Shown here: positions 26,273-34,209 of the stretch, piece after piece
Position numbering within the stretch: the first letter of the stretch is position 1
Layout: each line of letters starts with the position of its first letter
Assembly: GCA_964489555.1 (NCBI GenBank)
Contig: CAZAZF010000008.1
Coordinates: forward strand, 20,185 to 84,184
Length of the DNA: 64,000 nt
DNA from: JAAZGD01 sp964489555
GTDB lineage: Bacteria > Bacillota > Clostridia > Peptostreptococcales > Anaerovoracaceae
Direction: 5' to 3'
Position numbers and translations under genes: made by a program
The notes under the pieces: generated by a model
Told to the model about the DNA's origin: nothing
What the model saw: the letters and a program-made list of their open reading frames with translations, nothing else
Database searches by the model: none

Positions 26273-27394
26273 ATGAATCGAATTGAAGAACTGCTTACAA
26301 TTTTCCGGTCTGCCGTGGTTAACCCGGAGGGAACGGCCACCGCAGTGGGCAATGAATTTAAAGGGGTTGTGGGGATTATGCCGGTTTATGCTCCGGAAGA
26401 GATTGTTCATGCTGCTGGCTATTTGCCGGTGGGCATTTGGGGTGGCCAAAAGAGCGTATCCAAAGCCCACACCTATCTGCCACCCTTTGCATGCTCTATT
26501 ATGCAGTCTGTGATGGAACTGCAGTTGGAAGGGGTTTATAACCAGTTGGATGCTATCATTTTTTCTGTGCCGTGCGATACATTAAAATGTATGAGTCAAA
26601 AGTGGAAAGGCCAGGCGCCATCCATCGTTTTTACTCATCCCCAGAACCGAAAATTAGAGTCGGCTAATCAGTATCTGGAAATGGAGTATCGAATTGTTGC
26701 AGAGAAACTCGAGCAATTGCTAAATGTTAGGATCACAGATGAAGCTTTACAAAACAGTATCAAGGTATACAACGAAAACAGACAGGTGATGCGGTTGTTT
26801 ACAGAATTGGTGATGGATTATCCCGAGATTATCAATCCGGTCAATAGACACGCGGTCATTAAAGCAAGATATCTGATGGAAAAAAGCACACACACAAAAC
26901 TTGTTAGAGAGCTGATTGACCTGATACGTCAGAATCCGCCTGTGCCATGGAAGGGAAAACGTATTGTTTTGACTGGAATCACAGCGGAACCGGAAGCTCT
27001 TCTAAATATATTTGAGGAAAACAATCTGGCGGTAGTTGCAGATGATTTGGCGCAGGAATCCAGACAGTTCAGGCATGACATACCGGAAGGGGAGAATCCC
27101 TACTTGCGACTGGCAAGGTGGTGGCAGGAACATGATGGGTGTTCTTTGGCTTTGAATCCACAAAAACCGAGAGGAGACATGCTGATAGACATGGTTAAGC
27201 AAGCATGTGCGGATGGGGTGATTGTGTGCATGATGAAGTTTTGTGATCCAGAGGAATTCGACTATCCCGTTTATTACCAACAACTTGAAGCGGCTGGAAT
27301 CCCTAGCCTAATGATTGAAATTGATCAGCAGACTACTTCTTTTGAACAGGTGCGCACGAGAATACAAAGCTTTTCAGAAGTGCTGGAGGGGTAA
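26273..27394 (+). CDS. 2-hydroxyacyl-CoA dehydratase, beta-type subunit
   Basis: The second dehydratase subunit, 373 residues, of the HgdB/HadC/LcdA family. The fold is the same as its neighbour, with GIMPVYAPEEIVHAAGYLPV near residue 35 and Cys in PPFACSIMQSVMEL, FSVPCDTLKCMSQ near 100 and VCMMKFCDPEEFD near 320 for its cluster. It starts 17 bases after the alpha gene with GGGGG as ribosome site, so equal production of both subunits is likely. The next genes encode Etf proteins rather than an acyl-CoA dehydrogenase, which leaves the fate of the enoyl-CoA open. Confidence 0.9.
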   Translation: MNRIEELLTIFRSAVVNPEGTATAVGNEFKGVVGIMPVYAPEEIVHAAGYLPVGIWGGQKSVSKAHTYLPPFACSIMQSVMELQLEGVYNQLDAIIFSVPCDTLKCMSQKWKGQAPSIVFTHPQNRKLESANQYLEMEYRIVAEKLEQLLNVRITDEALQNSIKVYNENRQVMRLFTELVMDYPEIINPVNRHAVIKARYLMEKSTHTKLVRELIDLIRQNPPVPWKGKRIVLTGITAEPEALLNIFEENNLAVVADDLAQESRQFRHDIPEGENPYLRLARWWQEHDGCSLALNPQKPRGDMLIDMVKQACADGVIVCMMKFCDPEEFDYPVYYQQLEAAGIPSLMIEIDQQTTSFEQVRTRIQSFSEVLEG

Positions 27395-27447
27395 TTTAAA
27401 GGTAGATATGGATTTTGGGTTCATAAGGTAAGCAAACAGGAGTGGAT

Positions 27448-28236
27448 ATGAGAATTATTGTATGTGTTAAACAGGTTCCAGGAACCAATCAGGTAGAAAT
27501 TGATGATGTCACCGGTGTGTTGAAGCGTGAAGGTGTGGGGGCAAAAATGAATCCCTATGATCTGTATGCTATAGAAACAGCGGTGCGAATTAAGGAAACC
27601 CAAGGTGGAACCGTTTCGGCATTAAGTATGGGTCCTATGCAGGCGGAAGCAGTGCTTAGGGAGGCAATCATGATGGGCATTGACGAAGCGGTGTTGCTGA
27701 CAGACAGAAAGTTTTCCGGTTCCGATGTTTTGGCGACCTCATATACTTTGGCTCAAGGAATCAAAAAAATCGGTGTGCCTGATTTGCTCTTATGTGGGAA
27801 AATGACGACGGATGGGGATACTGCCCAAGTGGGTCCCGCGATAGCTGAATTTTTAAACATTCCGCATATCACCAATGTAAAAGCAATCCTGGAAATTAGA
27901 GAAGATGGCATGGTGGTAGAGATGGATCTTCTCCATGCGGTTGGAGTGGCGGATATTTTGTTTCCATGTCTCATTACCATAGAGAAAGATGGGGTACAAC
28001 CACGGTTGCCGTCCTACCGGCGAAAACTTGCAATGCAGGATGTGAAAATTAGCAGATATGGCATTTCTGATATGGAAGACCAAAATGAGAATCATTATGG
28101 TCTGGAAGGATCCCCTACAAAGGTGGTCCGAATTTTCTCGCCTGCCGCAAATACCGATTATGAAAAGTGGCATGGATCATCAGAAGAATTGTCGACCATG
28201 CTATTGCAAAAACTGAAACAGATGAAACACTTATAG
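27448..28236 (+). CDS. lctB: Electron transfer flavoprotein beta subunit, LctB-like
   Basis: Protein of 262 residues with the EtfB fold: MRIIVCVKQVPGTNQVEID at the start, the subunit-contact/AMP region, and the bifurcating-FAD region KMTTDGDTAQVGPAIAEFL near residue 115, present in confurcating Etfs. Together with EtfA and GlcD downstream it matches the lactate dehydrogenase of Acetobacterium, which drives lactate oxidation by NAD+ at the cost of reduced ferredoxin. ATG 27448 follows AGGAG by five bases. The complex is cytosolic. Confidence 0.85.
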   Translation: MRIIVCVKQVPGTNQVEIDDVTGVLKREGVGAKMNPYDLYAIETAVRIKETQGGTVSALSMGPMQAEAVLREAIMMGIDEAVLLTDRKFSGSDVLATSYTLAQGIKKIGVPDLLLCGKMTTDGDTAQVGPAIAEFLNIPHITNVKAILEIREDGMVVEMDLLHAVGVADILFPCLITIEKDGVQPRLPSYRRKLAMQDVKISRYGISDMEDQNENHYGLEGSPTKVVRIFSPAANTDYEKWHGSSEELSTMLLQKLKQMKHL

Positions 28237-28245
28237 GAGTGGAAG

Positions 28246-29445
28246 ATGGCAGAAATAATAGTACATCAAAGTGAAAATTACGATTTCCAGCAACTAAGCG
28301 GCCTTTGTCCTTTCAATGCCATTATTGAGGTTGATGGATTAATCCAGATTACGGACGCTTGCCGGTTATGCAAACTTTGCGTTAAAAATGGGCCCCCTGG
28401 ATTTTTTGAGTTAGCAGAAAATGCGGTAGGGAATATAGATAAAAAACAATGGGACGGTATATTGGTATATGTGGAACAGGAATTCGGGTCTATACTTCCC
28501 GTGTCCTTGGAAATCGTTGGGAAAGCCAAGGTTTTGGCAGAAAAATCCAAACAGCAACTTTCCGCCATTGTGATAGGTGATGAAATTTCCCCCTTGGGGG
28601 AGCAATTGCTGAAGTATGGGGTTAATCAGGTGTTGCTTTATGAAAACGCTGCTTTGAAAGAATTTCGAATTGAACCATATGCGGCAGGGCTGGAAGATGG
28701 AATCCGATATCTGATGCCATCGGTTGTATTGATAGGTGGAACGCCCATCGGTAGATCTTTGGCACCAAGAGTTTCTGCTAGATTCAGAACCGGACTGACC
28801 GCGGATTGCACATTCCTGGAGATTGGAGAAGAAGGTAATTTGGATCAGATTCGTCCTGCTTTTGGCGGTAATATCATGGCGCATATTCATACATTGAACC
28901 ATAGGCCTCAGTTTGCAACCGTCCGTCATAAAATCTTTGACGAACCCCTGCCTTCAGAGGAACCCAACGGGGTTGTATTACATCGCACCATGTTGCCGGA
29001 ACAACTTCTTTCTCGCATTAAAATTCTTGAAATCAGGAATAAAGTGGCCACGCCCATGATTGAAGATGCCGAAGTTCTAGTGGTGGCGGGCCGTGCCATC
29101 CGAAAGAAGGAAGATTTGAAAATGATTCATCAATTGGCAGATTTGCTTGGAGCACAGGTTGCCGGTACCCGCTCGTTAATTGAAACGGGTTGGGTGGATT
29201 CCAAGCGTCAAATCGGATTGAGTGGAAGGACGGTCAAGCCGAAGCTTATCATCACTTGCGGAGTTTCGGGGGCCATACAGTTTGCTGCTGGGATGAACCA
29301 GTCAGAGTGCATTATTGCCATTAACAAAGATGAGAAAGCTCCGATTTTCCAAATCGCACATTATGGTATCGTTGGGGATGTGTATGAAATCGTACCAAAG
29401 ATGATACGAAAAATCAGGAAGGAGGCTGGAGGGGATGCAGTATAG
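28246..29445 (+). CDS. lctC: Electron transfer flavoprotein alpha subunit with N-terminal ferredoxin domain, LctC-like
   Basis: Protein of 399 residues. Residues 1-65 form a ferredoxin-like extension with Cys in LCPFNAI and CRLCKLC, enough for one [4Fe-4S] cluster; such an extension is present in LctC of Acetobacterium and is thought to link the flavins to free ferredoxin. Residues 70-270 are the EtfA N-domain, and the FAD-binding C-domain follows with GRAIRKKEDLKMIHQLA, SGRTVKPKLIITCGVSGA near 330 and QFAAGMNQSECIIAINKDE. The last bases overlap the next gene by 11, consistent with a tight complex. Confidence 0.87.
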   Translation: MAEIIVHQSENYDFQQLSGLCPFNAIIEVDGLIQITDACRLCKLCVKNGPPGFFELAENAVGNIDKKQWDGILVYVEQEFGSILPVSLEIVGKAKVLAEKSKQQLSAIVIGDEISPLGEQLLKYGVNQVLLYENAALKEFRIEPYAAGLEDGIRYLMPSVVLIGGTPIGRSLAPRVSARFRTGLTADCTFLEIGEEGNLDQIRPAFGGNIMAHIHTLNHRPQFATVRHKIFDEPLPSEEPNGVVLHRTMLPEQLLSRIKILEIRNKVATPMIEDAEVLVVAGRAIRKKEDLKMIHQLADLLGAQVAGTRSLIETGWVDSKRQIGLSGRTVKPKLIITCGVSGAIQFAAGMNQSECIIAINKDEKAPIFQIAHYGIVGDVYEIVPKMIRKIRKEAGGDAV

Positions 29446-30832
29446 AAAAATTAGAGAGATCGATATCGAATACCTAAAAGAAGTCTGCAGTCCCGGCAGT
29501 GTTTTTGTGGGCGGAGAAATCAGCGAGGATTACAGTCACGATGAACTGGCTGGCATGCGGCAATATCCGGAAGTTATGGTAGAAGTCCAAAGTACGGATG
29601 AAGTTTCGAAAATCCTTGCGTATGCAAACGAAAACCGGATTCCGGTGACTCCACGGGGACAAGGCACAGGTCTGGTGGGCGGCTCGGTGGCTATGCATGG
29701 AGGGATTATGCTGAACCTTTGCAAAATGAACCGAATTTTGGAATTGGACGAAGAAAACTTGACTTTGACGGTAGAGCCGGGTGTTTTGCTGATGGACGTG
29801 GCCAAGTATGCGGAGGACCATTTATTGTTTTATCCTCCTGATCCAGGGGAAAAGAGTGCCACTATTGCAGGAAATATCAGCACAAATGCCGGAGGGATGC
29901 GGGCGGTGAAATACGGGGTTACCAGAGACTATGTTCGTGGACTGGAAGTGGTTTTGCCAAATGGCGAAGTGATGGAGTTGGGTGGGAAAATTGTCAAGAA
30001 CAGTTCAGGATACAGTCTTAAAGATCTGATTGTCGGATCTGAAGGAACTCTGGCCGTAGTCACAAAAGCGACTTTAAAGCTTTTGCCTTTGCCAAAGTGT
30101 ATGGTCAGTATTTTGGTGCCGTTTCCTTCCCTTGATGCGGCGGTTGAGGCGGTGCCCATGATTATCAAATCGAAAATCATCCCCACGGCAATCGAGTACA
30201 TGGTACGGGACACTATTTTGGCTGCCGAAGAATTTCTGGGAAAGAAATTTCCCGACCATTCGGCGGATGCATATTTATTACTGAGCTTTGATGGAAACGG
30301 CATGGAAGAAATTGAACAGGCCTATGAGTTTGTCGCCCAAATTTGCCTGGACCAAGGAGCCATTGATGTACTGATATCGGATACACAGGAGCGACAGGAC
30401 TCAATTTGGAAAGCCCGTGGTGCATTTCTTGAAGCAATCAAAGCTTCTACAACCGAAATGGATGAATGCGATGTAGTGGTTCCAAGAAACAAGATTGCTG
30501 AATTTGTAAAATTTGCTGAAACTGTTCAAAAACGCTGCAATGTAAGAATAAAGGGATTTGGGCATGCCGGGGACGGCAATCTGCATACCTATGTGTTGAG
30601 AGACCAGATGCCAGAGGATGAATGGAAAGAAAAACTGGGAGAAGTTTTTGCTCTTCTATATGATAAGGCCCGGGAAATGGGAGGAAAAGTATCCGGTGAG
30701 CATGGTATTGGATATGCGAAGAGAGAATACCTGGTTCAATCGGAAGGCCAGACAAGGATTGCTTTGTTGGAGGGAATCAAGGCTGTATTTGATCCTAACA
30801 AAATAATGAATCCGGGGAAAATTGTTTCTTAG
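29435..30832 (+). CDS. lctD: FAD-linked D-lactate/2-hydroxyacid dehydrogenase, LctD/GlcD-like
   Basis: Protein of 465 residues of the VAO family. The FAD-binding PCMH domain (residues about 40-220) has TPRGQGTGLVGGSVAMHGG and DPGEKSATIAGNISTNAGG. The C-terminal cap ends with the catalytic-site signatures GFGHAGDGNLHTYVL and SGEHGIGYAKREYL. It oxidises a 2-hydroxy acid, most likely D-lactate to pyruvate, and hands electrons to the EtfBA pair. D-2-hydroxyglutarate dehydrogenases look alike, so the substrate is inferred from the regulator, CoA-transferase and Lct context. It is the last gene before the terminator at 30900. Confidence 0.87.
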   Translation: MQYRKIREIDIEYLKEVCSPGSVFVGGEISEDYSHDELAGMRQYPEVMVEVQSTDEVSKILAYANENRIPVTPRGQGTGLVGGSVAMHGGIMLNLCKMNRILELDEENLTLTVEPGVLLMDVAKYAEDHLLFYPPDPGEKSATIAGNISTNAGGMRAVKYGVTRDYVRGLEVVLPNGEVMELGGKIVKNSSGYSLKDLIVGSEGTLAVVTKATLKLLPLPKCMVSILVPFPSLDAAVEAVPMIIKSKIIPTAIEYMVRDTILAAEEFLGKKFPDHSADAYLLLSFDGNGMEEIEQAYEFVAQICLDQGAIDVLISDTQERQDSIWKARGAFLEAIKASTTEMDECDVVVPRNKIAEFVKFAETVQKRCNVRIKGFGHAGDGNLHTYVLRDQMPEDEWKEKLGEVFALLYDKAREMGGKVSGEHGIGYAKREYLVQSEGQTRIALLEGIKAVFDPNKIMNPGKIVS

Positions 30833-30899
30833 CAAACGAAGGGGCGTGGTTTTGCAAAAATTTGCTCAGAATCAGCATGTTAACCAATAGAATATAGAT

Positions 30900-30947
30900 A
30901 AAAGACGGGTACGAGTTTGCTGAAAATCAAAGCTGTGCCCGTCTTTT
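30900..30947 (+). terminator. Terminator of the island operon
   Basis: AAAAGACGGG at 30900-30909 pairs with CCCGTCTTTT at 30938-30947. The long loop contains a small TTTG/CAAA stem; TTTTGCTTT follows. The right 63-bp repeat starts 12 bases later. Confidence 0.75.
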
Positions 30948-30959
30948 GCTTTATCCAGC

Positions 30960-31022
30960 ATTGGCGGCGGAACCCTATTATATATGTTTTTGGTTCAGAT
31001 GGTATTTGTTTTGTGATAGAAT
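30960..31022 (+). repeat. Right 63-bp direct repeat (island boundary)
   Basis: Exact copy of 21531-21593, here detached from azlD and placed between the island terminator and the gene at 31050. The bases on either side differ from those at the left copy, so the identity stops sharply at both ends. Confidence 0.97.
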
Positions 31023-31049
31023 AAGCTAAAAGAAAGGGAGGAAAAAACC

Positions 31050-31544
31050 ATGTTTCGAGAAATGCTGAAGAAAAAGCAACTGCTGTCAAAAGAGGATACG
31101 ATTCAAATCATGATGGAAGGATCCAATGGAATCTTGTCTTGTTTCGGGGATGACGAGTATCCCTACGGTGTTCCGATTAACTATGTATATTTTGATGACA
31201 AAATATATTTTCATAGCGCGAAAGTGGGCCATAAAGTGGATTCTATCCATAAACACCCAAAGGTGTCTTTTTCCGTGGTGGGTGAAGATACCATTGTGAG
31301 TGCAGAATATACCAGTTATTTTCGAAGCGCGATTGCCTTTGGGAAAGCTCGGATTGTTGAGGGAGAGGAACATAAAAAAGGATTTCGAGCTTTGGTAGAA
31401 AAATATTCCGGTGACCAACCAGAAGAATCTAAACAATATGAAATGGACAACTGCGACGGCGCCTTCATTATGGCCATTGACATTGATTACATGACTGGGA
31501 AAGCAGCCAGCGAACTGCTGGAAAGCAAAAGTGAGAGTTTATAA
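31050..31544 (+). CDS. Pyridoxamine 5'-phosphate oxidase-like flavin protein (NimA-like)
   Basis: Protein of 164 residues with a split-barrel FMN-binding fold. GVPINYVYFDDKIYFHSAKV near residue 40 and HKVDSIHKHPKVSFSVV are the characteristic strands of the NimA/PNPOx-like group. Related proteins reduce nitroimidazoles or bind flavin or heme; many are uncharacterised. AGGGAGG precedes the ATG. It stands alone between the island and a sigma-54 activator. Before insertion of the island it would have followed azlD directly. Confidence 0.82.
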   Translation: MFREMLKKKQLLSKEDTIQIMMEGSNGILSCFGDDEYPYGVPINYVYFDDKIYFHSAKVGHKVDSIHKHPKVSFSVVGEDTIVSAEYTSYFRSAIAFGKARIVEGEEHKKGFRALVEKYSGDQPEESKQYEMDNCDGAFIMAIDIDYMTGKAASELLESKSESL

Positions 31545-31580
31545 GAAAAGAAAAGGCCTATTAGATGGGGAGAATATATA

Positions 31581-33542
31581 ATGAGGGAGTATATCACAGA
31601 ATCGCACAAAAGATGTCTTGCCTATGGAGTGGAAAAAGAACGTGTTTACAGTGAGAAGATTTTGACGGGGGACGCGCTGAAAGAACGTTTGGACGCCAAG
31701 AGGGAGCTTATCGATACCGCGGAGCCTTATGTGAAGCAATTGTATGATTTTGTGAAGGGGTCAAATTTCTTCTCCTTGCTGACCGATGAAGAAGGTTGTA
31801 TTTTGAGTATTTTGGGGGATTCGGAAATTTTGAATGAAGCCTTGTCCTATAAAATGCAACCGGGCGCTTTTATGGACGAAAGAGGCATTGGTACCAATGC
31901 CATGGGCACCGCCTTGGAGGAAAAACGGCCTTTGCAGGTTTCTGGAAAAGAGCATTATATTTTGGCTTATCATCGATGGACATGTTCGGCCTCTCCTATT
32001 CGGGATTCGGCAGGGAATATTATCGGAACCATTGATTTGACGGGGTACAGCCAAAGTGTGAATCTTCATACCCTGGGCATGGTAGTGGCTGCTGCCAACG
32101 CCATTGAAACCATGCTGGACATTCAAGAATATACTAAGAAGCTTACTTATGCCAATTCCTTTACGGAAGCCATTATGGATTCGATGGATTCAGGAATTCT
32201 AACAACGGACTTGGCAGGAAATGTAAGTAGTGTAAACCGTCATGCGGCGGATATGTTTGGGTATACTTCCAATGAATTCAAGCAAAAAAAGATATGGGAG
32301 CTGGTGGAGGACTGGGATAAAATCAAAACTCAGGTTTTAATGGGGAAGGAGTTTACTGATGAAGATGTTTTTGTGAATTCAAGGAAGAACAGGCGGCAGC
32401 TTAATGTAAGCCTTTATCCGATCTTAGACCAAAACCACAATCTTGTTCATATTGTGCTTGTTTTTAAAGAAGTGAAACAGGTACGGAAGTTGGCCAACAA
32501 AATTATGGGGCATAAGGCCATTTATACATTCGACAAAATCATCGGGGAAAATCCAGAATTTCAACGGATCATTCAATATGCCAAAAAAATTTCCGATAGC
32601 CGTTCCAATGTTTTGATTACGGGCGAAAGCGGCACGGGCAAGGAACTTTTTGCCCAGGCCATTCACAATTACAGCGATCGTAGAGAAGAGCCTTTTGTGG
32701 CATTGAATTGTGGAGCTATACCAAGAAACCTCATTGAATCCGAGCTGTTTGGATATGAGGGAGGAGCCTTTACCGGCTCAAAAAGCACAGGGCAAATGGG
32801 CAAATTTCAAATTGCAGAGGGTGGAACCATTTTTCTGGATGAAATTGGAGAGATGCCTCTGGATATGCAAATCGGGTTACTTAGGGTACTGGAAGAAGGG
32901 GTGATGCGTCGTGTGGGAAGCAATAAGGAGATTATGGTGGACGTGCGGGTCATCGCTGCCACAAATAAGGATCTAAGAGTAGAAATCGAAAAAGGGAATT
33001 TCCGCAAGGATCTTTATTATCGGTTAAATGTGTTGCCGGTGCATTTAATGCCTATCAGAGAAAGAAAATCCGACATCCCCATGCTGGTAGACTTCTTCAT
33101 GGAACGAATTTCCAGAAGATTGAATAAGAAAAGGGTGGATATTGGAGAAGAAGATATGGAAATGATGATGGGATATGATTGGCCGGGGAATGTGAGAGAG
33201 CTGGAAAATTTTATCGAGCTTACAGTGAACACGGGGTCGATGCCCAATCGAATCTTGAAGAGTTTCGCTACACTGGAACAGAAATCAAACCCATGGAGTT
33301 TGTTGGAAAATGAGATTGGCGGCAACTTCAGCATGGGGGGAACCCGTGCAGAGGGGAAGCCCATTCTTCGATTGGAGGACATGGAATGTACCCATATTCT
33401 TAGAATCATAGGAATCCACGGTGGGAATATTACAAAATCTGCAAAAGCTCTGGGAATCGGCAGGAACACCTTGTACCGAAAAATGGAGCATTACGGCATT
33501 GACAGTTCCGAAATAGAACGCTGTTCCAAAAAGGAGCAATAG
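31581..33542 (+). CDS. Sigma-54-dependent activator, AcoR-like (GAF-PAS-AAA+-Fis)
   Basis: Protein of 653 residues. Residues about 60-190 look like a GAF-type sensor (GIGTNAMGTALEEKRPLQV), 195-305 a PAS domain (GILTTDLAGNVSSVNRHAAD), and 330-560 the sigma-54 AAA+ domain with GESGTGKELFAQAIH (Walker A), GGAFTGSKSTGQMG (sigma-54 contact loop, ending GS instead of the usual GA) and GGTIFLDEIGEM (Walker B). The C-terminus is a Fis-type HTH, NITKSAKALGIGRNTLYRKM. AcoR-like proteins respond to small metabolites without a kinase. A -24/-12 promoter lies 90 bp downstream of the gene, with paired candidate binding sites next to it, so the oxidoreductase operon is its likely target. Confidence 0.9.
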   Translation: MREYITESHKRCLAYGVEKERVYSEKILTGDALKERLDAKRELIDTAEPYVKQLYDFVKGSNFFSLLTDEEGCILSILGDSEILNEALSYKMQPGAFMDERGIGTNAMGTALEEKRPLQVSGKEHYILAYHRWTCSASPIRDSAGNIIGTIDLTGYSQSVNLHTLGMVVAAANAIETMLDIQEYTKKLTYANSFTEAIMDSMDSGILTTDLAGNVSSVNRHAADMFGYTSNEFKQKKIWELVEDWDKIKTQVLMGKEFTDEDVFVNSRKNRRQLNVSLYPILDQNHNLVHIVLVFKEVKQVRKLANKIMGHKAIYTFDKIIGENPEFQRIIQYAKKISDSRSNVLITGESGTGKELFAQAIHNYSDRREEPFVALNCGAIPRNLIESELFGYEGGAFTGSKSTGQMGKFQIAEGGTIFLDEIGEMPLDMQIGLLRVLEEGVMRRVGSNKEIMVDVRVIAATNKDLRVEIEKGNFRKDLYYRLNVLPVHLMPIRERKSDIPMLVDFFMERISRRLNKKRVDIGEEDMEMMMGYDWPGNVRELENFIELTVNTGSMPNRILKSFATLEQKSNPWSLLENEIGGNFSMGGTRAEGKPILRLEDMECTHILRIIGIHGGNITKSAKALGIGRNTLYRKMEHYGIDSSEIERCSKKEQ

Positions 33543-33573
33543 AGTTCAGGCTACCCGTTCCAAAAAAGGACAA
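33514..33573 (+). promoter_or_regulatory. Candidate enhancer sites for the sigma-54 activator
   Basis: Two similar imperfect palindromes: TGTTCC-N5-GGAGCA (33522-33538) and CGTTCC-N6-GGACAA (33556-33573). A GTTC-N8-GAAC element adjoins the first. They lie about 60-120 bp upstream of the -24 element, a usual distance for enhancer binding. The first overlaps the end of the activator gene. Confidence 0.45.
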
Positions 33574-33600
33574 TCGGTAATGAGAAATGGAAGCAATAAT

Positions 33601-33630
33601 AAAAAACCCTTGCAGTTACAAGGGTTTTTT
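33601..33630 (+). terminator. Terminator after the AcoR-like gene
   Basis: AAAAAACCCTTG pairs perfectly with CAAGGGTTTTTT around a six-base loop. It ends four bases before the -24 element of the next operon. Confidence 0.9.
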
Positions 33631-33633
33631 ATT

Positions 33634-33648
33634 TGGCACGAATTTTGC
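33634..33648 (+). promoter_or_regulatory. Sigma-54 promoter (-24/-12) of the aldehyde oxidoreductase operon
   Basis: TGGCAC at 33634-33639, five bases, TTGC at 33645-33648. The GG and GC doublets have the required spacing, and the match to TGGCAC-N5-TTGC is perfect. Confidence 0.88.
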
Positions 33649-33705
33649 GAATACTTTGATAATATAAGAAAGTGTAGTTCTGTAGTTGATGTTTGCGAAA
33701 AAGGA

Positions 33706-33739
33706 GGTGAAGGTTGGTTATTACCGACCGATTAAGTGA
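33706..33739 (+). other. Possible leader ORF / hairpin before the ferredoxin start
   Basis: The strong ribosome site AGGAGGTG at 33701-33708 is 28 bases before the only possible start of the ferredoxin gene, because a TAA directly precedes GTG 33736. Between them GGTTGG and CCGACC form a small hairpin (33710-33727) that would bring the two to normal spacing. Alternatively a short leader ORF of about ten codons ends in a TGA overlapping GTG 33736 and couples translation. Both readings are inference. Confidence 0.35.
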
Positions 33740-34206
33740 GTAAAACATTAGTGTTGAAGCCCGAAAAGTGTATAAGCTGTCGAACCTGTGAGCTGATATG
33801 CTCCTTTACAAGGGCAGAGGAGTTTAGCCCTCAGCTTTCGGCAGTATCGGTAATTCACTACGACAAGGCCATGATCAGTGTGCCCATTATGTGCACCCAA
33901 TGCGAGGATGCGCCTTGCATGAGGGTTTGTCCGGTGCAGGCGATTTATGAGAATGAAGATGGGACAAAAATCATTGATTACAAGAAGTGTATTGGTTGCA
34001 AAATGTGCATTTCCGCTTGTCCTTTGGGTAACATGGCTTTTGACGGGAAGGCGGTATTTAAGTGTGATCTCTGTGGTGGAGATCCTCAGTGTGCTAGGTT
34101 TTGCCCCTCCGGCGCCATTGAGTACAAAGAAGCCAATCCCTCTTCATTAGTGAAGAGGAAGGATTTGGCTGAAAAATTCAAAGAAGTATTTGGGGAGGAG
34201 GTGTAA
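33736..34206 (+). CDS. Four-cluster ferredoxin subunit (HycB/AorA-like)
   Basis: Protein of 156 residues with four sets of cysteines, each fit for a [4Fe-4S] cluster: CISCRTCELIC, CTQCEDAPCMRVCP, CIGCKMCISACP and CDLCGGDPQCARFCP. Such proteins form electron wires between a catalytic subunit and its partner. GTG 33736 must be the start, since a stop precedes it. It stands immediately before the tungsten oxidoreductase gene and probably carries electrons from the pterin site to the NuoEFG-like module. It is the first gene behind the sigma-54 promoter. Confidence 0.88.
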   Translation: MSKTLVLKPEKCISCRTCELICSFTRAEEFSPQLSAVSVIHYDKAMISVPIMCTQCEDAPCMRVCPVQAIYENEDGTKIIDYKKCIGCKMCISACPLGNMAFDGKAVFKCDLCGGDPQCARFCPSGAIEYKEANPSSLVKRKDLAEKFKEVFGEEV

Positions 34207-34209
34207 AAC

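Larger units (their letters stand above)
21594..30959. mobile_element. Putative 9.4-kb catabolic island between direct repeats
   Basis: The block carries its own regulator, operator, operon and terminator and is bounded by exact 63-bp repeats. The left repeat is contiguous with azlD coding sequence; the right one is preceded by the lct terminator. Removing the block with one repeat would restore azlD directly upstream of the 31050 gene. No integrase, transposase or tRNA end is present, so recombination of a circular intermediate through the 63-bp homology is more likely than transposition. The mechanism is inferred. Confidence 0.6.
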
